10,452 nt of DNA from Bacteroidota bacterium (GTDB lineage: Bacteria; Bacteroidota; Ignavibacteria; Ignavibacteriales; Melioribacteraceae): assembly GCA_023453125.1 (NCBI GenBank), contig JAEXUB010000176.1, forward strand, positions 1 to 10,452, given 5' to 3'. Positions 7,411 to 10,452 of the stretch are shown here, piece by piece; the first letter of the stretch is position 1, and each line of letters starts with the position of its first letter. The notes beneath the pieces are model-generated. The model had not been told where the DNA came from. It made no database searches and saw nothing but the letters and a program-made list of their open reading frames with translations. Made by a program: the position numbers and the translations under genes.

Positions 7411-8073
7411 TTGCCCTTTGCGGAAAGTTCCGACAAAGATAGATACCTTATTACTTATGCAGATCTCATTACTCTGCTTCTTGGGCTCTTTATAATTCTT
7501 TATGCAATATCGAGCGTTGACAATACCAAGTACCAGAAAATGGCTCAGGCAATGGCAAATGTTTTCGGCACCGATGCCGATGCCGACTCAATTCAGCAGG
7601 GAGTAAAAGGCATTACTACCGTTTCTCCTATGGAAAAACTTAAGGGGGACCTTACAGCATTAATAGATAAAAACAATTATTCCAGCAGTATAAGGCTGGA
7701 TGAAAATGAAAGAGGGCTTACGGTACACATTCTTGAGGATATTATGTTCGCGCCTGGAAAGGCAGAACTGGTTGAAAATTCAAAATACGTTCTTAAAAAT
7801 CTGGCCGTTATACTAAGGGCTCTCCCTAATGATATAAGAATTGAAGGGCATACTGACAACATTCCCATTAATACTGCGGTATTCCCCTCCAACTGGCATT
7901 TATCCGTTGCCAGGGCTACTAGTACTGCCTATTACCTTATGCAGTATGAAAATCTTAATCCGGATAAAATATCTGTCGTTGGCTATGCGGAATACAAGCC
8001 GATTGCGTCAAACGACACGCCTGAACACAGGTCTCAAAACAGACGCGTAGACATAGTAATAATAACAAAATAG
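7411..8073 (+). CDS. motB: Flagellar motor stator protein MotB (first copy, OmpA-type peptidoglycan anchor)
   Basis: MotB forms the ion channel with MotA and anchors it to peptidoglycan. The start is uncertain. A TTG at 7411, 14 bases after the motA stop, gives 220 residues beginning PFAESSDKDRYLITYADL. An ATG at 7255 in the same frame gives 272 residues but overlaps motA by 142 bases; an in-frame TAA at 7249-7251 rules out anything further upstream. I prefer 7411 because the extra 52 residues lie mostly on well-conserved motA sequence, but neither start has a strong Shine-Dalgarno site. In 7411 numbering, ITYADLITLLLGLFIILYA is the single membrane segment with the proton/ion-carrying aspartate at D18. 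EGHTDN (about 145-150) and SQNRRVDIVI (about 208-217) belong to the OmpA/MotB peptidoglycan-binding domain. The gene pairs with the upstream motA and precedes fliW by 12 bases. Confidence 0.92.
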   Translation: MPFAESSDKDRYLITYADLITLLLGLFIILYAISSVDNTKYQKMAQAMANVFGTDADADSIQQGVKGITTVSPMEKLKGDLTALIDKNNYSSSIRLDENERGLTVHILEDIMFAPGKAELVENSKYVLKNLAVILRALPNDIRIEGHTDNIPINTAVFPSNWHLSVARATSTAYYLMQYENLNPDKISVVGYAEYKPIASNDTPEHRSQNRRVDIVIITK

Positions 8074-8078
8074 CGGAG
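8074..8078 (+). promoter_or_regulatory. Shine-Dalgarno site of fliW
   Basis: CGGAG directly follows the motB stop and lies 7 bases before the fliW ATG at 8086. It is one of the few clear ribosome binding sites in the window. Confidence 0.5.
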
Positions 8079-8085
8079 TTAAGCT

Positions 8086-8466
8086 ATGATTATTAACACA
8101 CACCACTTTGGCGAAGTGGATTTTAACAGTGAAAACATACTGAATTTCCAGAACGGATTATTCGGGTTTGAAGATATGAAGGAATTTCTTCTTCTCAGAG
8201 TGGGGGACGATCTATTTTACTGGCTCATTTCCGTTAAGAACCCCGACATCGCTTTCCCATTGATCGGGCTGAGAATTATTGATGACGAATTCCCCGAAGA
8301 GCCCGAAAACGAGGCTTTCGGTATTGTAACTTTAAACAGAGATCCTTTAAAAATTACGGTAAATTTAAAAGCTCCTGTTTATATTAACCAGGAGAAAAAA
8401 ACCGGCTATCAGAAGATTCTGGATTTTGACCGATTCAATATTGACTACCGGTTATTCGTAGAATAA
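8086..8466 (+). CDS. fliW: Flagellar assembly factor FliW, CsrA antagonist
   Basis: In Bacillus and Campylobacter FliW binds both flagellin and CsrA. When flagellin is exported, freed FliW captures CsrA and relieves its block on flagellin translation. The 126-residue cytosolic product is at the lower end of the usual length (about 125-150). Family features are the opening strand HHFGEVDFNSENILNFQNGL, the GLFGFEDMKEFLLL motif (about residues 24-37), the PDIAFPLIG segment that corresponds to the usual P-x-LAF strand, and FGIVTLNRDPLKITVNLKAP, which is the standard FliW core followed by the expected VYIN strand. The adjacent csrA, 14 bases downstream, makes this the classical partner-switch pair. 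The flagellin gene they would control is not in the window. Confidence 0.95.
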   Translation: MIINTHHFGEVDFNSENILNFQNGLFGFEDMKEFLLLRVGDDLFYWLISVKNPDIAFPLIGLRIIDDEFPEEPENEAFGIVTLNRDPLKITVNLKAPVYINQEKKTGYQKILDFDRFNIDYRLFVE

Positions 8467-8467
8467 A

Positions 8468-8472
8468 AAGGA
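8468..8472 (+). promoter_or_regulatory. Shine-Dalgarno site of csrA, containing a GGA core
   Basis: AAGGA lies 8 bases before the csrA ATG at 8481 and just after the fliW stop. It is a good ribosome binding site and at the same time fits the ANGGA core recognised by CsrA proteins, so autoregulation is possible. That is inference: no flanking hairpin is evident by eye. Confidence 0.4.
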
Positions 8473-8480
8473 AAAGTTAT

Positions 8481-8726
8481 ATGCTTATTCTTACAAGAAA
8501 AATCAATGAGGAAATTAGGATCAATTCAGACATAGTTCTAAAGGTGATCTCAATTTCCGAAAATCAGGTCAAGATTGGGGTATCGGCTCCTCAGGGTATT
8601 CAAATCCTTAGAGGGGAGCTTTATGAATCGGTTAAAGAAACTACTGCCGATGCTGCAAGCAGCTCTAAGGAGTCTGTTGATTTATCTGAGATTAAAACTC
8701 ATAAAGTCAGGAAAATAGAAAAATGA
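8481..8726 (+). CDS. csrA: RNA-binding translational regulator CsrA
   Basis: CsrA is a small dimeric RNA-binding protein that blocks ribosome access at GGA sites; with FliW it controls flagellin synthesis in many flagellated bacteria. The first 52 residues are the canonical fold: MLILTRKINEEIRINSDIVL, then VKIGVSAPQGIQILRGELYE. The RNA-contacting residues L4, R6 and R44 are present. The product has 81 residues, longer than the usual 60-75, because of a C-terminal tail rich in Ser, Ala, Lys and Glu (about residues 53-81), whose role is not known to me. The start has a good AAGGA site. The stop overlaps the next gene as ATGA (8723-8726), so the receiver-HPt protein is probably translationally coupled to csrA. 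Confidence 0.96.
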   Translation: MLILTRKINEEIRINSDIVLKVISISENQVKIGVSAPQGIQILRGELYESVKETTADAASSSKESVDLSEIKTHKVRKIEK

Positions 8727-9427
8727 TGGATGAAACCAGAAGAGCCAGTATTCTGATTGTCGACGACGCTGATATTATTAGATATTCCTTGAAAAATTTC
8801 TTTCAAGAGTACGATTTTGACGTTATCACCTGCACTGACGGAATGGAAGGTATTAAAATGGCGGCTGAAAGCAAGCCTTCATTGATTTTTCTTGACCTGC
8901 TTATGCCCAATCTGGACGGAATTAAAATGCTTCAGATTATTAAAATGATGGATGAGCTGAAGAATATTCCGGTTATTGTTATAAGCGGCAATACCAATAA
9001 GACTAACGTTGTGGCCGCAGTTGAAGCTGGAGCAGACAAGGTTATATCTAAACCGCTGCAGAAAGAAATTATAGTTAAAACAATCACAGAACTACTGGGT
9101 CCCGATTTCCTTGTAAGGAAAAAGAAACAGGAAGTTTTTACTGAATCGGATAACCAGGAAATTATTAAACAGCTTCGCCGTTACTTTGTTAATGGTTTCC
9201 AGCTTAAAAAGAATGTTATTAAAGAATCGCTTCTGCACAGGGACAGGGAATTATTAAAGACCGTGGTGCACGATATTAGGGGCACCGGCGGAATGATAGG
9301 ATATCCCGAGCTGACTACAATCTGTGAAGACTGCGAAGAAAGGCTTTCAAATCCTAAAGTGGATTGGACTTATGTAAAAGCCAAATGCGAACAGATAATT
9401 AATATTGTTAAATCAATTGAGTACTAA
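8723..9427 (+). CDS. Response regulator with N-terminal receiver and C-terminal HPt domain
   Basis: The 234-residue cytosolic protein has a complete receiver domain at residues about 9-125: acidic pair D14-D15 in ILIVDDA, phosphoacceptor D58 in IFLDLLMPNLDG, S88 in VIVISGN, and K110 in ISKPL. After a charged linker, residues about 145-234 form a helical HPt domain with the motif VVHDIRGTGGMIGYPELT. H183 is the likely phosphohistidine, with Arg where most HPt domains have Lys. There is no DNA-binding, kinase or cyclase output domain, so it probably acts as a phosphorelay intermediate or a CheY-like protein. No histidine kinase or chemotaxis gene is near. The start overlaps the csrA stop (ATGA); a second ATG at 8726 is possible. 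Its place between csrA and motA suggests a link to motor control, but that is inference. I have no gene symbol for it. Confidence 0.88.
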   Translation: MMDETRRASILIVDDADIIRYSLKNFFQEYDFDVITCTDGMEGIKMAAESKPSLIFLDLLMPNLDGIKMLQIIKMMDELKNIPVIVISGNTNKTNVVAAVEAGADKVISKPLQKEIIVKTITELLGPDFLVRKKKQEVFTESDNQEIIKQLRRYFVNGFQLKKNVIKESLLHRDRELLKTVVHDIRGTGGMIGYPELTTICEDCEERLSNPKVDWTYVKAKCEQIINIVKSIEY

Positions 9428-9440
9428 ACTGTAGGATAAT

Positions 9441-10295
9441 ATGTTTGTAATAATCGGCACCGTTGTAGTAATAGCATCTGTAATTATCGGCTTCACTATG
9501 GCGCACGGACAGCTGGCTGTACTTATCCAGATTTCGGAATTTGTTACAATTGGAGGAGCGGCTATCGGCAGTATGCTTATTTCAGCACCGGTAAGTACAT
9601 TAAAGAAAATTCTTGCGGAAATTATCGGAACCTTTAGTCCTAAGCATTATTCCAAAAAAGACTATATGGAACTCCTGAAGTCCTTTAATGATTTATTCCT
9701 TCTGGCTCAAAGGGACGGTTTGCTCGCAATTGAAAAGCACGTTGAAAATCCGGATGAGAGCGAAGTGCTTAAAACAAATGAGAAATTCATTAAAAATACT
9801 CACGCAAAGACCTTTTTTTGCGATATTATGAAAGTTATGCTTTCAGGGGGTATACCGCCGCACGAACTTGAGACTTTAATTGATACTGAAATTGAAGTAT
9901 TTGAATTGGAGAATAAATCAGTTCCTGCAATTCTGCAGAAGACCGCCGATGCACTCCCTGGTCTCGGTATTGTGGCAGCCGTACTAGGTATTATAGTAAC
10001 TATGGGAGCCATAAACGATGGTGCGGCAAAAGTAGGGGCTCACGTTGCCGCAGCTCTTGTTGGAACATTTCTTGGCGTTCTTCTTTCTTATGGCTTTTTC
10101 AATCCGCTCGCAACAAATATTGAACACGCAATTGAAGGAAGAGTCCGTTTTCTTCATACTATTAAAGCGTGTATTGTAGCATATGCAAAAGGAAATCCCC
10201 CTATTGTGGCTGTTGAAATTGCCAGAAGAACTATTTATTCGGATGACCGTCCGACATTCCAGGAATTAGAAAACTTCATCAGAGGAAAAGGATAA
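9441..10295 (+). CDS. motA: Flagellar motor stator protein MotA (second copy, E. coli-like type)
   Basis: This 284-residue MotA is of the longer enteric type (E. coli 295) and clearly differs from the first copy. Membrane segments lie at about residues 2-20, 33-50, 170-190 and 200-220. Key residues align well with E. coli numbering: R91 and E98 in QRDGLLAIEKHVENPDESE, E150 in LIDTEIEVFE, P173 in ADALPGLGIVAAVLG, and P222 in GFFNPLAT. GAHVAAALVGTFLGVLLSYG is the pore-lining fourth helix, and the end RPTFQELENFIRG matches the enteric RPSF-x-ELE tail. AGGA at 9433-9436 may serve as a Shine-Dalgarno site, though it sits only 4 bases from the ATG. It pairs with the motB-type gene starting 6 bases after its stop. 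Confidence 0.95.
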   Translation: MFVIIGTVVVIASVIIGFTMAHGQLAVLIQISEFVTIGGAAIGSMLISAPVSTLKKILAEIIGTFSPKHYSKKDYMELLKSFNDLFLLAQRDGLLAIEKHVENPDESEVLKTNEKFIKNTHAKTFFCDIMKVMLSGGIPPHELETLIDTEIEVFELENKSVPAILQKTADALPGLGIVAAVLGIIVTMGAINDGAAKVGAHVAAALVGTFLGVLLSYGFFNPLATNIEHAIEGRVRFLHTIKACIVAYAKGNPPIVAVEIARRTIYSDDRPTFQELENFIRGKG

Positions 10296-10310
10296 GATTT
10301 AATGGACGGA
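10282..10310 (+). promoter_or_regulatory. ANGGA cluster around the second motB start (possible CsrA site)
   Basis: Four GGA cores occur in 29 bases spanning the start: at 10284, 10290, 10304 and 10308. Three of them sit in ANGGA form (AAGGA at 10288-10292, ATGGA over the start codon at 10302-10306, ACGGA at 10306-10310). AAGGA also serves as the probable Shine-Dalgarno site, 9 bases before the ATG. CsrA proteins bind such clusters and block translation. Purine-rich ribosome sites and a Gly codon could make the pattern by chance, so this is a low-confidence call. Confidence 0.25.
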
Positions 10311-10452
10311 AACGATTTACCTCCAATCATAGTAAAGAAAAAAGCGCACGGACACGGTCATCACGGCGGAGCCTGGAAAGTAGCATATGCCGACTTTGTA
10401 ACTGCCATGATGGCTCTTTTTATTGTTCTCTGGATACTGGGGGCAAGCGAAG
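10302..10452 (+). CDS. motB: Flagellar motor stator protein MotB (second copy, E. coli-like), N-terminal part cut by the window end
   Basis: The first 50 residues are visible and the frame is open to the window end. The N-terminus PPIIVKKKAHGHGHHGGAW strongly resembles the enteric MotB start (a PIIV stretch, basic residues, then a His/Gly-rich stretch). The single membrane segment follows, with VAYADFVTAMMALFIVLWIL carrying the ion-binding aspartate at D31 (D32 in E. coli). The AYADF-x-TAMMA form is the E. coli-like type, unlike the TYADLITLLL form of the first motB. The peptidoglycan-binding domain must lie beyond the window. It begins 6 bases after the second motA, with AAGGA upstream, so the two form one stator module. 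Confidence 0.94.
   Translation, partial: MDGNDLPPIIVKKKAHGHGHHGGAWKVAYADFVTAMMALFIVLWILGASE

Noticed and set aside
8073..8086. A promoter or terminator between motB and fliW
   Set aside because: The gap is 12 bases and holds only the fliW ribosome binding site; no gap in the window is long enough to support a separate promoter with confidence.
9803..9822. A short inverted repeat with a run of seven T (CGCAAA...TTTGCG), resembling a terminator or a slippage site
   Set aside because: It is within the second motA, the stem is A/T-rich and only six pairs, and the reading frame continues with well-conserved MotA sequence on both sides.

Overview
The window is a single, tightly packed run of flagellar genes, all on the + strand, with no intergenic gap longer than about 20 bases and no RNA gene, mobile element, repeat array or terminator that I can support. 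It opens inside flgG and closes inside a second motB, so both ends are truncated by the window. The P-ring gene (flgI) and L-ring gene (flgH) show a two-membrane (Gram-negative) cell. The A/T-rich composition, frequent lack of a Shine-Dalgarno sequence and protein style suggest a member of the Bacteroidota/Ignavibacteriota side of the tree or a similar lineage. That placement is inference, with low to moderate confidence.

Layout: (1) 1-3542, rod and ring block: flgG (3' part), flgA (P-ring chaperone), flgH (L ring), flgI (P ring), and flgJ, a rod-cap protein fused to a lytic transglycosylase. (2) 3546-6623, hook-filament junction block: flgN (export chaperone), flgK and flgL. (3) 6620-8073, first stator pair motA/motB, of the Bacillus-like short type. 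(4) 8086-8726, the fliW-csrA partner-switch pair, which in known systems ties flagellin translation to filament assembly. (5) 8723-9427, a receiver-HPt protein with no kinase beside it. (6) 9441-10452, a second stator pair motA/motB of the E. coli-like type, with motB cut by the window end.

Together the genes finish the rod, build the bushings through peptidoglycan and outer membrane, make the hook-filament junction, supply the torque-generating stators and control filament protein synthesis. The order flgN-flgK-flgL-(x)-fliW-csrA resembles the Bacillus subtilis late-flagellar cluster, while flgG-A-H-I-J is the Gram-negative order. 

This is mostly an ordinary flagellar operon and I see no clearly new system. 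The points that deserve a second look are: a hook-protein-like (FlaE-like) domain inserted in FlgL; two divergent stator pairs in one cluster; the orphan receiver-HPt protein; an L-ring protein without the usual lipid-anchor cysteine; the uncertain motB start with a possible 142-base overlap; and a cluster of ANGGA motifs around the second motB start, just downstream of csrA.
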